Position numbers and translations under genes: made by a program. From CALOBA01 sp942491465 (lineage in GTDB: Bacteria; Pseudomonadota; Gammaproteobacteria; Chromatiales; Chromatiaceae): a stretch of 64,000 nucleotides of DNA. A model generated the notes under the pieces. The model was not told the DNA's origin. It did not search any database and saw only the letters and a list, made by a program, of their open reading frames with translations. This document shows positions 45,015 to 53,896 of the stretch, piece after piece. Positions within the stretch are counted from its first letter, which is position 1, and each line of letters opens with the position of its first letter. Where the stretch lies: assembly GCA_942491465.1 (NCBI GenBank), contig CALOBA010000036.1, forward strand, positions 1-64,000, read 5' to 3'.

Positions 45015-45463
45015 GGCAGCAGCAGGTTTTCGAACGGATGTCGGTGCTTGAAGCGGTAGCTGGCGAAATCGCGCCGGTCAGTGCTGAGGATGCGGCCATG
45101 CCCCAGATGCTCGGCGAGCAGGACGGCGGAGGCGTCGGCGAGGTCCATCGGCAGCGCTGCGCGCATCAGCTCGGCGGCGCGCGCTCCTGCCTCCGGCGGC
45201 ATCTCCCAAACCTTGAAGGCTCGCTCGGCTCGCTCCAGCAGCGCCGGGGCAGCCTCGGCACCGACGCGCCGTGAAAGCAGGTGACTGGTCTCGGTGAGGA
45301 TGGGCCAGGTGGTGATCAGCTTGCCCTTGAAGCGCGGGTAGACCTCGGCGTGGTAGCGCTCGATCGACTCACGTACCACATCCGAAAGGGTCTGCCCCGT
45401 CTGCTCGCGCAGCCAGGCCAGCTTCTCGGCACTGCGGTCATCAAGACGTGCATTGATCCGCAT
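45011..45463 (-). CDS. In-frame fusion of RHH-type antitoxin and truncated PIN toxin
   Basis: The ATG at 45463 has GGGAG nine bases upstream. Residues 1-44 (MRINARLDDRSAEKLAWLRE then TLSDVVRESIERYHAEV) look like a ribbon-helix-helix antitoxin. From YPRFKGKLITTWPILTETSH on, the 150-residue product matches a PIN-domain ribonuclease, with LPMDLADASAVLLAEHLGHG and ILSTDRRDFASYRF. The first beta strand of the PIN domain, with its first catalytic aspartate, is missing. The simplest reading is a deletion that joined a toxin-antitoxin pair. It would leave an inactive nuclease able to bind DNA. Confidence 0.72.
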   Translation of the reverse strand: MRINARLDDRSAEKLAWLREQTGQTLSDVVRESIERYHAEVYPRFKGKLITTWPILTETSHLLSRRVGAEAAPALLERAERAFKVWEMPPEAGARAAELMRAALPMDLADASAVLLAEHLGHGRILSTDRRDFASYRFKHRHPFENLLLP

Positions 45464-45500
45464 CGGTGTATGCTCCCGCCCGGCTGTCATACAGCGTACG

Positions 45501-45884
45501 CTAGGACAACTTCTCGTTGCGCGCAATCGCTTTTCCCGCGGACGCCAGGCGTTGACGCGCAATGCGGCGGATGCGCCGATCCAGCCGGAGCACCTTGAGC
45601 AGACCACGGAGCATGGAACCGACGATGACGGCGTTGACGGCGATGCCGCCGGCGATCAGCGCGAAGAACAGCAGGTCGCGCACGGCGGCGCCGACGGGCG
45701 AGTCAGTGGGGTGGTAGAAATCCAGGGCGAGCAGCGACCAGGGCACCGCCGCAGCGGTGATGAAGTAGCCCTCGCCCTCGAAGCCCTCGGGCCAGATGCC
45801 GAGCACGCGCGAACAGATCAGGCCCGTGAGCAGGTACCAGAGCACCGCCACGAGGGTCAGTTGAAAGAGCCGCGCCGCCGCCAT
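45501..45884 (-). CDS. Small membrane protein, paralogue of 44700-45014
   Basis: A 127-residue protein with three or four membrane helices (LTLVAVLWYLLTGLICSRVL, YFITAAAVPWSLLAL and LLFFALIAGGIAVNAVIVGS) and a basic tail (LRLDRRIRRIARQRLASAGK). It shares its central block with the protein at 44700-45014. It is upstream of the fusion gene with a 37-bp gap. The function is unknown. Confidence 0.68.
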   Translation of the reverse strand: MAAARLFQLTLVAVLWYLLTGLICSRVLGIWPEGFEGEGYFITAAAVPWSLLALDFYHPTDSPVGAAVRDLLFFALIAGGIAVNAVIVGSMLRGLLKVLRLDRRIRRIARQRLASAGKAIARNEKLS

Positions 45885-45902
45885 CGCTCAAAGGATGTGC
45901 AG

Positions 45903-45992
45903 GCAGCGCCCGAACAGGGCGACCAGGGCCGCGCTGTGGCTCCGACGGCGTCGGTGATCAGCCACACAACACCATAGCCCCTTCGCGGCCAC
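45903..45992 (-). pseudogene. Relic of the rnfE 5' end
   Basis: About 85 bases here align with bases 46633-46716, the first 27 codons of rnfE, at roughly 80 percent identity with small gaps (shared stretches include ACCAGGGCCGCG and CGTCGGTGATCAG). The frame is not kept. It lies just downstream of rnfE and appears to be the leftover of a duplication of the rnfE start. Confidence 0.7.
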
Positions 45993-46001
45993 CTGCGGGG
46001 C

Positions 46002-46718
46002 TCACGCAGGGGCGGCGGGCTGAGCGGCAATATCATCGGCCGCCCTCGCGTCCGCCTTCTTGGCGCGGGCGAGTTGCAGGCCCTTGACGCGCTTGTCGAC
46101 GATGTTCTTCAACGCGAGCAGCAGCCCGAGGCCGATGAAGGCGCCGGGGGGTAGGATGGCGAGCAGGGCGCCCTGGAAGCCATCGATCTGCAGGGCCAGG
46201 TCCTTGGCACCATCCCCGAGCAGCAGTTCCGCCTGGTAGAACAGCGTGCCCTGACCGAGGAATTCGCGGATACCGCCGAGGACCATCAGCACCAGCGTGA
46301 AGCCGACGCCCATGGCGAGGCCGTCGACGATGGCCTTGTCCAAACGGGCCTTGGAGGCATAGGCCTCGGCGCGGCCGATGATGGCGCAGTTGGTGACGAT
46401 CAACGGGATGAACAGGCCCAACACCAGGTAAAGGTCATAGAAGAGGGCCTGCATGCTCAGCTCCACCGCGGTGACGAAGGAGGCGATGACGAGCACAAAG
46501 ACCGGCAGGCGGACCTCGGGGCGGACCAGATTGCGGATCAGCGAGATGGTGGCATTGGACAGGACCAGCACCGCGGTGGTGGCCAGGCCCATGCCCAGCC
46601 CGTTGGTAGCGGTGGTGGTCACCGCCAGCAGCGGGCAGAGCCCGAGCAGGGCAACCAGGGCCGCGTTGTTGGTCCAGAGACCGTCGGTGATCAGCTCACC
46701 ATAGCCCTTCTCGGCCAT
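46002..46718 (-). CDS. rnfE: Electron transport complex subunit RnfE
   Basis: RnfE is one of the two related membrane core subunits of the ion-pumping ferredoxin:NAD oxidoreductase. The 238-residue protein has six helices and the family motifs NGLGMGLATTAVLVLSNATI and LIVTNCAIIGRAEAYASK (conserved Cys in TNC). The C-terminal tail (KADARAADDIAAQPAAPA) is longer than usual. Its ATG shares one base with the rnfG stop. Confidence 0.95.
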   Translation of the reverse strand: MAEKGYGELITDGLWTNNAALVALLGLCPLLAVTTTATNGLGMGLATTAVLVLSNATISLIRNLVRPEVRLPVFVLVIASFVTAVELSMQALFYDLYLVLGLFIPLIVTNCAIIGRAEAYASKARLDKAIVDGLAMGVGFTLVLMVLGGIREFLGQGTLFYQAELLLGDGAKDLALQIDGFQGALLAILPPGAFIGLGLLLALKNIVDKRVKGLQLARAKKADARAADDIAAQPAAPA

Positions 46719-47401
46719 CAGGAGGTCTCCTTAGCGGGCTCCGGCTTCGCCGCGGGGGTGTCGGCCGGCGGCGCGGAGCCGATGGCCGGCAGCTCATAGA
46801 GCGCCTCCCCCTGCTCCTCGACATAGAGCAGGGTGTTCTTGACGGCGTTGACGATGGACCGCGGGGTGATGGTGGCCCCGGTGAACTGGTCGAAATCGCC
46901 GCCGTCGCGCTTCACGGCCCAGTCTTCCAGCGGCGGATCGTTGAGGGACTTGCCGGTGAACTGGTCGATGATCCAGTCGTCCTTGCGCTCGTCGATCTTA
47001 TCGCCGAGACCGGGGGTCTCGTGGTGCTCGAGCACACGCACGCCGCCGACGCTGCCGTCGGTCATGACCGAGACCAAGAGCCGGATCGGGCCGGCGTAGC
47101 CGTCCGGCACCACGGGCTGCAGCACGACGGCGACGTCTTCTTCGGTGTCGCGCACACGCATGATCTCAGTCTCGGCAGCACCGAGCATGTCCTGCCGGCT
47201 GACCTGGGCCTTGTCCTGCAGCGGGTCGTTCTTGACGCGCTCGGCGGGGACGATGGCGTTGAGTTTGTCGAGCATGGCCTGACGCTGATTTTCTGCGATC
47301 TGCGCATCGGTCATGGCATGGGTGACGGCAACCAGGCCGACACCGCCGCCGGCGAAGGCGCCGAGGATAAATCCGGCGATGAGAATGGGGCCTTTTTTCA
47401 T
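46718..47401 (-). CDS. rnfG: Electron transport complex subunit RnfG
   Basis: RnfG is a periplasmic subunit anchored by one helix (ILIAGFILGAFAGGGVGLVA) with FMN attached through a threonine. The attachment motif is FDQFTGATITPRSIVNAVKN. The ATG at 47401 gives 227 residues and overlaps the rnfD stop by four bases. A short Pro/Ala tail ends the protein. Confidence 0.95.
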   Translation of the reverse strand: MKKGPILIAGFILGAFAGGGVGLVAVTHAMTDAQIAENQRQAMLDKLNAIVPAERVKNDPLQDKAQVSRQDMLGAAETEIMRVRDTEEDVAVVLQPVVPDGYAGPIRLLVSVMTDGSVGGVRVLEHHETPGLGDKIDERKDDWIIDQFTGKSLNDPPLEDWAVKRDGGDFDQFTGATITPRSIVNAVKNTLLYVEEQGEALYELPAIGSAPPADTPAAKPEPAKETS

Positions 47402-48453
47402 GACTTGCTCCGGTGTCCGTAGACGCGGGGTTGAGTGTAATAGTCGATCATCGGGGCGCCGATGTTCAGCAGCAAGACGCTGAAGGCCACCGCGTCCGGG
47501 TAGCCGCCCCAGGAACGGATGACAAAGACCAGCATACCGATGCTGGCGCCGTAGATGAGCTGGCCGTTCTTGGTTGTGCAGGCGCTGACCGGGTCGGTGG
47601 CGATGAAGAACGCCCCGAGCATGGCCGCGCCGCTGAAGAGATGGAACGCCGGGAACGGGTAGCCGGCGGGATCGATGATCCAGAACACCGCAGAGATGGT
47701 GCCGAGCCCGACCAGAAACGAGACCGGGATCTGCCAGCTGATGACCCGCCGCCAGATGAGATAGATGCCGCCGACCAGAAAACCGGCGCCAACCCACTCC
47801 CAGCCGCGACCGCCGACCCAGCCCCAGAGCGGGCTCTGGCGGATGGTCTCCATCAGCACACCCTGATCGAGACGGGTGCGCAGGTCATCCAGCGGCGTGG
47901 CCGCCGAGATGGCGTCCCAGTCGAGTCCCGGTGGCAGCGCGCTGGTGAAGATCAGTCGCGCCGAATCCATAAACGACAGCGCGGTGACGTCCTGGAAGGT
48001 CAGCAGATCCGGCGCCTGGGCCGGCAACCAGCTCGTCGTGGCCACCGGGTAGGAGATCAGCAAGAACACATAGCCGGCCATGGCCGGGTTGAACGGGTTG
48101 TAGCCCAGGCCGCCGTAGAGCTGCTTGACGATGATGATGGCAAAACTGATGCCGAGCAGCGTCAGCCACCAGGGCAGCGTCGGCGGCACCGTGAGCGCGA
48201 ACAGCAGGGCCGTGACCAGTGCGCTGTAGTCGCGGATGGCGGGCAGCGCGGGCCGGCCGCGCAGTTTCATGACCAGCGCCTCGGCAGCGATGGCGAAGAC
48301 GGAGGCCAAGGCCATGTTGATGAGCACGCCCCAGCCGAAGAACCAGACCATGGCAAGGGTGCCCGGGATCAGGGCCAGGCAGACCTGGAGCATGAACCAG
48401 TCGACCCGATTGACGCGGGCGCTGTGCGGCGAGGAGAGGATGGCGGCTGGCAT
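47398..48453 (-). CDS. rnfD: Electron transport complex subunit RnfD
   Basis: RnfD is the larger membrane subunit with covalent FMN and possibly riboflavin. The 351 residues contain YGGLGYNPFNPAMAGYVFLL and the C-terminal GAAMLGAFFIATDPVSACTT. The probable FMN threonine is in DAISAATPLDDLRT, where most homologues have SGAT. It follows rnfC after an unusual 194-bp gap that holds a palindromic repeat. Confidence 0.95.
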   Translation of the reverse strand: MPAAILSSPHSARVNRVDWFMLQVCLALIPGTLAMVWFFGWGVLINMALASVFAIAAEALVMKLRGRPALPAIRDYSALVTALLFALTVPPTLPWWLTLLGISFAIIIVKQLYGGLGYNPFNPAMAGYVFLLISYPVATTSWLPAQAPDLLTFQDVTALSFMDSARLIFTSALPPGLDWDAISAATPLDDLRTRLDQGVLMETIRQSPLWGWVGGRGWEWVGAGFLVGGIYLIWRRVISWQIPVSFLVGLGTISAVFWIIDPAGYPFPAFHLFSGAAMLGAFFIATDPVSACTTKNGQLIYGASIGMLVFVIRSWGGYPDAVAFSVLLLNIGAPMIDYYTQPRVYGHRSKS

Positions 48454-48496
48454 GGGTTGACGGGGTTCGCTATCTCAGTCGTTAGGGGTGTCCGTG

Positions 48497-48578
48497 TCGT
48501 TGTCGTTGTCGCAATCGTTGCCGTATCCGTTTTCGTGCGACTGATCGATCACGACTACGATTACAACAACGACAACGA
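48497..48578. repeat. TTGTCG-type palindromic repeat, copy 3, inside the rnf operon
   Basis: Arms of 22 bp with two mismatches (TCGTTGTCGTTGTCGCAATC at 48497 onward, partner at 48557-48578). Unlike copies 1 and 2 it separates two genes of one operon, rnfC and rnfD. Confidence 0.88.
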
Positions 48579-48647
48579 GCGCCGCAACGAGCAGGCTCTT
48601 CGATTAGGTATCTCGGCTACAGCCAACGATAAGCAGCCGCAGGGCGA

Positions 48648-50525
48648 TCACTCGCCGCCGGCCTCCATCGCCGCCTTCTTCGCCGCCGCACGCTCGCGCG
48701 CGGCGCGGATCTTGGCCTTGCGCGCCTCATCGGCATCGCTTGCCGCGGTCTCCACCGGCGCTGGAGCGGCGACACCGCCCTCCGCCGCCTGCTTGGCCGC
48801 GGCGCGCTCACGGGCGGCGCGGATCTTGGCCTTGCGCGCCTCGTCGGCAGCGCTTGCCGCGGTCTCCACCGGCGCTGGAGCGGCGACACCGCCCGCCCCT
48901 GCCTGCTTGGCCGCGGCACGCTCGCGGGCGGCGCGGATCTTGGCCTTGCGCGCCTCGTCGGCAGACGTCGCCGTATCGGCCGCCGGCTTGTCGGCGGCGG
49001 GCTTGGCCTTGGCCTTCGGCGTGATCGCCTCCTTCTTCTTGCGCAGCTTCGCCTTGCGCTCGCGATCCAGGCGCTCCAGGCGGGCCTCGCGGGCGGCGTG
49101 GCGCTCCTTGGCGTGCTCGGAGGCGCGCTTTTCCTTCTCGCGCGCCCAGACCTCGGTCTTGGCGAAGCGGTAGTACTGCACCAGCGGGATGTGCGACGGA
49201 CAGACGTGGGCGCAGCAGCCGCATTCGATGCAGTCGAACAGGTTGTAGTCCTGAACCTTGTCCAGATCCTTGGCGCGGGCGTGCCAGTACATCTGCTGGG
49301 GCAGCAGGCTGACCGGGCAGTGGGCGGCGCAGGTGCCGCAGCGGATGCAGGCCAGGGCCTGGCCGGGATCGGGGCTTTCGGCCTCGGTCAGCGCCAGCAC
49401 ACAGTTGAAGGACTTGGTGACCGGCACGGCGTCGGTGGGCAGACGCATGCCCATCATCGGGCCGCCAGCCAGTAGCTTGATGACCTTGTCGCCATAGCCG
49501 CCGGCGGCGGCCACCAGGTCCGCGGCCGGGGTGCCGATGCGCGCGCTGAAGTTCTGCGGCTCGGCGATGGCGCGGCCGGTGACGGTGACCCAACGCTCGA
49601 TCAGCGGGATGCCGCGCAGCACCGCATCGGCCACCGCGGTGGCGGTGCCGACGTTCTGGCACACCACCCCAACCTGGGCAGGGATGCCGTGGGTCGGGAC
49701 CTCTTTGCCGGTGAGGATGCGGATCAGCTGCTTTTCGCCGCCACTGGGGTAAAGGGTCGGGATCTCCACCACCTCGATGCGGCCATCCCCTGCCGCGGCG
49801 ACCGCAGCCCGCAGCGCGGCAATGGCCTCGGGCTTGTTGTCCTCGACGCCGATCAGGCACTCGGGGGCGCCGAGCATGTGCAGCATGATCCGGGCGCCGT
49901 CGATGACGTCGGCGGCGCGCTCGCGCATCAACAGATCATCGCAGGTGATGTAGGGCTCGCACTCGGCGCCGTTGAGGACCAGCACCGAGATCGGCTGATC
50001 CTTGCCGGGGTTGAGCTTGACGTTGGTCGGGAACGACGCGCCGCCCATGCCGACGATGCCGGACTGGCGGATGCGATCGCGCAGCGTCGCCGCATCGGCG
50101 GTATGGAAGTCGGTGATGGGCTCGGGCAGCTCGGCCCAACGGTCCTCGCCGTCGGTGGCGATGACGACGCAAGGCGAGTGCATGCCGGACGGGTGGGGCA
50201 CGGCCCGCGGCTCGATGGCCTTGACGGTGCCGGAACTGGTGGCGTGTATGGGCGCGCTGATGTAGCCCTGGGCCTCGGCGATGACCTGCCCACGCAGCAC
50301 CTGATCCCCCACCGCGACCTTCGATCGGGCCGGGGCGCCGATGTGCTGCTGCAGCGGGATCACCAGCTCGGCCGGCAGTGGCGCGACCGTCGGCAGGCGG
50401 GCGTTCGACAGCTGCTTCTCATCGGGGACATGGATACCACCGTGGAACTGCCAGAGCTTGCGCTTCTTGCCGCCGAGCGGTTGGGCGGGCTTGGCCGCCG
50501 AATCGGGGTCGAATCGGGTGTTCAT
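48648..50525 (-). CDS. rnfC: Electron transport complex subunit RnfC
   Basis: RnfC is the NADH-binding cytoplasmic subunit. The 625-residue protein has the flavin/NADH-type core and two [4Fe-4S] sites, CIRCGTCAAHCPVSLLPQQ and CIECGCCAHVCPSHIPLVQ. The C-terminal 170 residues are a basic Lys/Ala/Arg-rich extension with three near-identical 38-residue repeats of the type DEARKAKIRAARERAAAKQA plus GVAAPAPVETAAS. Such extensions occur in gammaproteobacterial RnfC and probably form helices. It is the third gene of the operon. Confidence 0.95.
   Translation of the reverse strand: MNTRFDPDSAAKPAQPLGGKKRKLWQFHGGIHVPDEKQLSNARLPTVAPLPAELVIPLQQHIGAPARSKVAVGDQVLRGQVIAEAQGYISAPIHATSSGTVKAIEPRAVPHPSGMHSPCVVIATDGEDRWAELPEPITDFHTADAATLRDRIRQSGIVGMGGASFPTNVKLNPGKDQPISVLVLNGAECEPYITCDDLLMRERAADVIDGARIMLHMLGAPECLIGVEDNKPEAIAALRAAVAAAGDGRIEVVEIPTLYPSGGEKQLIRILTGKEVPTHGIPAQVGVVCQNVGTATAVADAVLRGIPLIERWVTVTGRAIAEPQNFSARIGTPAADLVAAAGGYGDKVIKLLAGGPMMGMRLPTDAVPVTKSFNCVLALTEAESPDPGQALACIRCGTCAAHCPVSLLPQQMYWHARAKDLDKVQDYNLFDCIECGCCAHVCPSHIPLVQYYRFAKTEVWAREKEKRASEHAKERHAAREARLERLDRERKAKLRKKKEAITPKAKAKPAADKPAADTATSADEARKAKIRAARERAAAKQAGAGGVAAPAPVETAASAADEARKAKIRAARERAAAKQAAEGGVAAPAPVETAASDADEARKAKIRAARERAAAKKAAMEAGGE
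48660..48985. repeat. 114-bp tandem repeat within rnfC
   Basis: Three copies in frame, with matching points at 48707, 48821 and 48935 (period 114 bp, 38 codons). They encode the helical repeats at the RnfC C-terminus. Copy number may vary between strains. Confidence 0.9.
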
Positions 50526-50614
50526 TAGGCTTCAGCTCAAAAGCAGGTCAGCGGGGGACGCGCCGCGGTCCGCGGCGTCCCGGTTGTTCAATAACCGTTG
50601 GCGGTGAGGTCAGC

Positions 50615-51244
50615 TCAGGCCGCCTCGCGGTGATCCGGGGCCTGCTCGCCGGTCGCGCCGGCTTGGCCAACCGCGGTCAGCGCCAGCACCGGCTGGCCGA
50701 GGGCCTCGTCCGCGGCGGCAACGGCCGGATAGGGCCATTTCCAGGTCGCCAGCGTCTCCGGGATCGGGATCATCCCGATGCAATCCACCGGACAGCTGGG
50801 GACGCAGAGTTCGCAGCCGGTACACTCGCTGCCGATGATCGCATGCAGCTGCTTGGCGGCGCCGACGATGGCGTCCACCGGGCAGGATTGCAGGCACTTG
50901 GTGCAGCCGATACAGAGCTTCTCATCGATGCGCGCCTTGGCCTTGGGCTTGTCGACGACCTCACCCATCTCCGCCGGCTCGCGACCGAGCAGGTCGGCCA
51001 GCTCCAGCATGGTCGCCTGGCCACCGGGGGTGCAGAGATTGATGTCGGCCTCACCCTTGGCGACGGCCTCGGCATAGGGCCGGCAGCCCGGGTAACCACA
51101 TTGGCCGCACTGGCTCTGGGGCAGCAGCGCCTCGGCCTGATCGGCGATGGGGTCGCCGTCGATATGAAAACGGATCGCCGAGTAGCCGAGCAGCAGCCCG
51201 AACAGCACGGCGAGGGTAGCGATGGCAAGGATGGCAATCAGCAT
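50615..51244 (-). CDS. rnfB: Electron transport complex subunit RnfB
   Basis: RnfB is the ferredoxin-like entry point for electrons. The 209-residue protein has an N-terminal helix (LIAILAIATLAVLFGLLLGY), a cluster site QSQCGQCGYPGCRPYAEAV and two ferredoxin-type sites CIGCTKCLQSCPVDAI and CTGCELCVPSCPVDCI. The order rnfA-rnfB-rnfC is kept. Confidence 0.96.
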   Translation of the reverse strand: MLIAILAIATLAVLFGLLLGYSAIRFHIDGDPIADQAEALLPQSQCGQCGYPGCRPYAEAVAKGEADINLCTPGGQATMLELADLLGREPAEMGEVVDKPKAKARIDEKLCIGCTKCLQSCPVDAIVGAAKQLHAIIGSECTGCELCVPSCPVDCIGMIPIPETLATWKWPYPAVAAADEALGQPVLALTAVGQAGATGEQAPDHREAA

Positions 51245-51313
51245 TCCAAGTAGCCTCGTTGACGACGTTCGTGCATCCGATCCCGGTTTAATGACTGGAC
51301 CTGCATCACGCGC

Positions 51314-51895
51314 CTAGATCGCAACCAGGCCGGCAAAGCCCATGAAGGCGAGCGACATCAGCCCGGCGGTGACCAGTGCGACGGCCCCGCCCTGGAAGGG
51401 CTCGGGCACATCGGCCACGGCCACGCGCTCGCGCACGCCGGCGAACAGGACCAGCACCAGCGAGAAGCCGACCGCGGCGCCGAAGCCGTACAGCGTCGAC
51501 TCCAGGAAGGTCCGCTGCTCCTGAAGATTGAGCAGGGCGACGCCGAGCACGGCGCAGTTGGTGGTGATCAACGGCAGAAAGATGCCCAGCACTTGATAGA
51601 GCACCGGGCTGGTCTTGTGCATGACCGTCTCGGTGAACTGGACGACCACGGCGATGACCAGGATGAAGGCGATGGTGCGCAGATACTCGATGCCCAGCGG
51701 CACCAGCATGTATTCATTGACCAGCCAGGAGGTGACCGACGACAGGGTCATGACGAAGGTGGTGGCAAAGCCCATGCCGATGGCGGTCTCCAACTTCTTC
51801 GAGACGCCCATGAACGGGCACAGGCCAAGGAACTTGACCAGCACGAAGTTGTTGACCAGGACAGTGCTGACCAGGATGAGGGCGTACTCTGTCAT
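51314..51895 (-). CDS. rnfA: Electron transport complex subunit RnfA
   Basis: RnfA is the second core membrane subunit, a mirror image of RnfE. The ATG at 51895 gives 193 residues, identical in length to E. coli RsxA. Motifs: NNFVLVKFLGLCPFMGVSKK and LPLITTNCAVLGVALLNLQE (conserved Cys). It is the first gene of the six-gene operon; an ATG at 52075 would add an unrelated Arg-rich leader. Confidence 0.96.
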   Translation of the reverse strand: MTEYALILVSTVLVNNFVLVKFLGLCPFMGVSKKLETAIGMGFATTFVMTLSSVTSWLVNEYMLVPLGIEYLRTIAFILVIAVVVQFTETVMHKTSPVLYQVLGIFLPLITTNCAVLGVALLNLQEQRTFLESTLYGFGAAVGFSLVLVLFAGVRERVAVADVPEPFQGGAVALVTAGLMSLAFMGFAGLVAI

Positions 51896-52326
51896 CGAAA
51901 TCCGAGCGGGATGCTGGTTGGAAGGCGGGGCGGTCGGGACGCCACCGGCGGATGCAGCCGGGCTGCTTGATGGACGGCGGCGCGGGCTGCGCCAGGCTTG
52001 CCGTTCGCCGCAGACCGCCGCCCGACAGGTGCCGGTGCGCCGAAACCCTAATCGACACCGGCGAAGCGACACCATAGCGGCAACCGGCTAGCCGGCAACC
52101 CGGCTATATTAAGGCGATTTGTGCAGTGCAGCAAGCCGCAGGGCCGTGCGGGGTGAGACTCTAACAACTGCAACGGGCAGGCGCGTTGACCACAATCACG
52201 CCGAAAGCCATTAGCAGTCGGCAACACCGCGCGCCGAGCGGCAGCGATGCCCCGGTTTCGGTTACCATCCGGCGCTGAGGGCGCAACCCTGCCCCTCCCA
52301 AGTCATCGATCCTTCGACACAGCCGG
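51896..52326. other. 431-bp divergent intergenic region
   Basis: It separates rnfA and the Mla-type operon, which are transcribed away from each other. I see no gene. The only AT-rich patch, GGCTATATTAAGGCG near 52100, is a plausible promoter region. No FNR- or NifA-type site was recognised. Confidence 0.5.
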
Positions 52327-53142
52327 ATGGCCTTCGACCGATCCATCATCGCCATTGCCGAATTACCCCGCCGTGGGGGCGCGGGCCTGCTCGGCTTGAT
52401 CGAGGCCCTGGGGCTCGCCGCGCTCAGCCTATGGGAATGCCTGTGGCTGTATCTGCGCATCCCGCTCGGACGGGGGCGGCTGGACCTGAGCGCCTTGGCC
52501 GCCGCCCTGCGCCAGGCGGGCCTGTCGATGTTGCCGGCGATCACGCTGGTGGCGATCGCCATCGGCAGCATCCTTGGTCGACAGAGCGCGAGCCTGATTG
52601 CCGAGTTGAACCTTCCGGGGCTGATCCTGTTCCCGTTCAGCTACGGCGTGATCATGGAGCTGACGCCGATCCTGGTGGGCATCCTGGTGGCCGGTCGCGC
52701 CGGCGTCGGCCTGGCCGTGCGCCTGGCGACCTTGATCCGCAGCGGCGAGATCGACGGACTCTTGGTCTGCGGCATCAACCCGATCCAATACGCCACCGCG
52801 CCGGTCCTGCTGGCGATGCTGACGATGTCGTTCGCGTTTGTGGTCTGGGCGAGCCTGTTGACCTTCGTGACGACCTTCCTCTGGCTGTTCGTCCTGGCCG
52901 ATGTATCACCGGCGATGTTCGTCGATTCGCTGCGCCAAACGCTCGACCCCGGCGACCTGCTGGAGGCGATGCTCAAGCCGTTGGTGTTCGCGCTGGTCAT
53001 CGCGCTGATCGCCACCGTGAACGGCATCGGTGCCGGTCGCGATGCCGAGGGCGTGGCCGGCGCCGCCACGCGCACCATGATCGGGGCGATCACGACCATC
53101 GTGCTGCTCGACCTGGTTTTCGTGCTGCTGACGAGTGGCTGA
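52327..53142 (+). CDS. MlaE-type ABC transporter permease
   Basis: The 271-residue membrane protein has the MlaE layout, with about five helices and the conserved central segment LPGLILFPFSYGVIMELTPI then LVGILVAGRAGVGLAVRLAT and the acidic EIDGLLVCGINPIQY. It moves phospholipid between the inner membrane and an MCE protein. It heads an operon mlaE-mlaF-mlaD-lipoprotein. The order and separate lipoprotein differ from canonical mlaFEDCB. Confidence 0.92.
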   Translation: MAFDRSIIAIAELPRRGGAGLLGLIEALGLAALSLWECLWLYLRIPLGRGRLDLSALAAALRQAGLSMLPAITLVAIAIGSILGRQSASLIAELNLPGLILFPFSYGVIMELTPILVGILVAGRAGVGLAVRLATLIRSGEIDGLLVCGINPIQYATAPVLLAMLTMSFAFVVWASLLTFVTTFLWLFVLADVSPAMFVDSLRQTLDPGDLLEAMLKPLVFALVIALIATVNGIGAGRDAEGVAGAATRTMIGAITTIVLLDLVFVLLTSG

Positions 53143-53152
53143 GCATGCCGCG

Positions 53153-53896
53153 ATGAGCCCGGGCACGGCGGTGATCGAGCTGGACCGGGTCTACCAGCAC
53201 GTCGGCGATCATTGCGCCCTGCAGGGTGTCTCGTTGCGCATCGACGCCAACGAGACCGTGCTGCTGCTCGGGCCCAACGGCGCCGGCAAGACGCTGCTGG
53301 TGCGCCTGCTGCTCGGACTTGATCGCCCCTCCGCCGGCCACATCCGGCTCTTCGGCGAGCCCTTGGAGGGGCTTGATGGGCGCGGCAGGCGTCGGTTGCG
53401 ACAACGCCTTGGTGCCGTCCTGCAGCGCGGCTCCTTGATCGACGAGCTGAGCGTGGTGGAGAATCTGGCGCTGCCGCTGCTCGACGGTCCCATGAGTCGG
53501 GCCGGAATCGCCCGCGCGGTGCGGCTGGCGGTGACGCTGTTCCGGCTCGACGGGCTGGAGAACAAGTGCCCGCGGATGCTCTCCATCGGCCAGCGCCGGC
53601 TGGTGGAGCTGGCGCGGGCGATGATCCGCAGGCCGCGGCTGCTGATCTGGGACGGCCTGGGCGATGGTCTGGATCGCGCCACCGCCCGCGAGCTGGTGCA
53701 ACTGCTGCGCGAGCCCGATGCCGACGAGCTGACGCTGCTCGCCACGGATCACGGCAGCTACGATGTGGTCGCCGACGACATCCGGGTGCTGGTGATCGAC
53801 CGCGGTCGGCTGCTGTTCGACGGCCGCCCCGACGCGCTTGCGCGCAGCACCGCCACCGACCCGACCCTGGCCGCGCTCGTGCAGGGACACCCATGA
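53153..53896 (+). CDS. MlaF-type ABC ATPase with altered Walker B
   Basis: The ATG at 53153 gives 247 residues; a GTG at 53135 overlapping mlaE is the alternative. Walker A is LLLGPNGAGKTLLV and the ABC signature is MLSIGQRRLVELARAM. The Walker B end reads LLIWDGLGDGLD, so the catalytic glutamate after the aspartate is Gly. The switch histidine may be in LATDHGSYDVVAD. ATP hydrolysis should be impaired unless another residue substitutes. It overlaps the MCE gene by four bases. Confidence 0.9.
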   Translation: MSPGTAVIELDRVYQHVGDHCALQGVSLRIDANETVLLLGPNGAGKTLLVRLLLGLDRPSAGHIRLFGEPLEGLDGRGRRRLRQRLGAVLQRGSLIDELSVVENLALPLLDGPMSRAGIARAVRLAVTLFRLDGLENKCPRMLSIGQRRLVELARAMIRRPRLLIWDGLGDGLDRATARELVQLLREPDADELTLLATDHGSYDVVADDIRVLVIDRGRLLFDGRPDALARSTATDPTLAALVQGHP

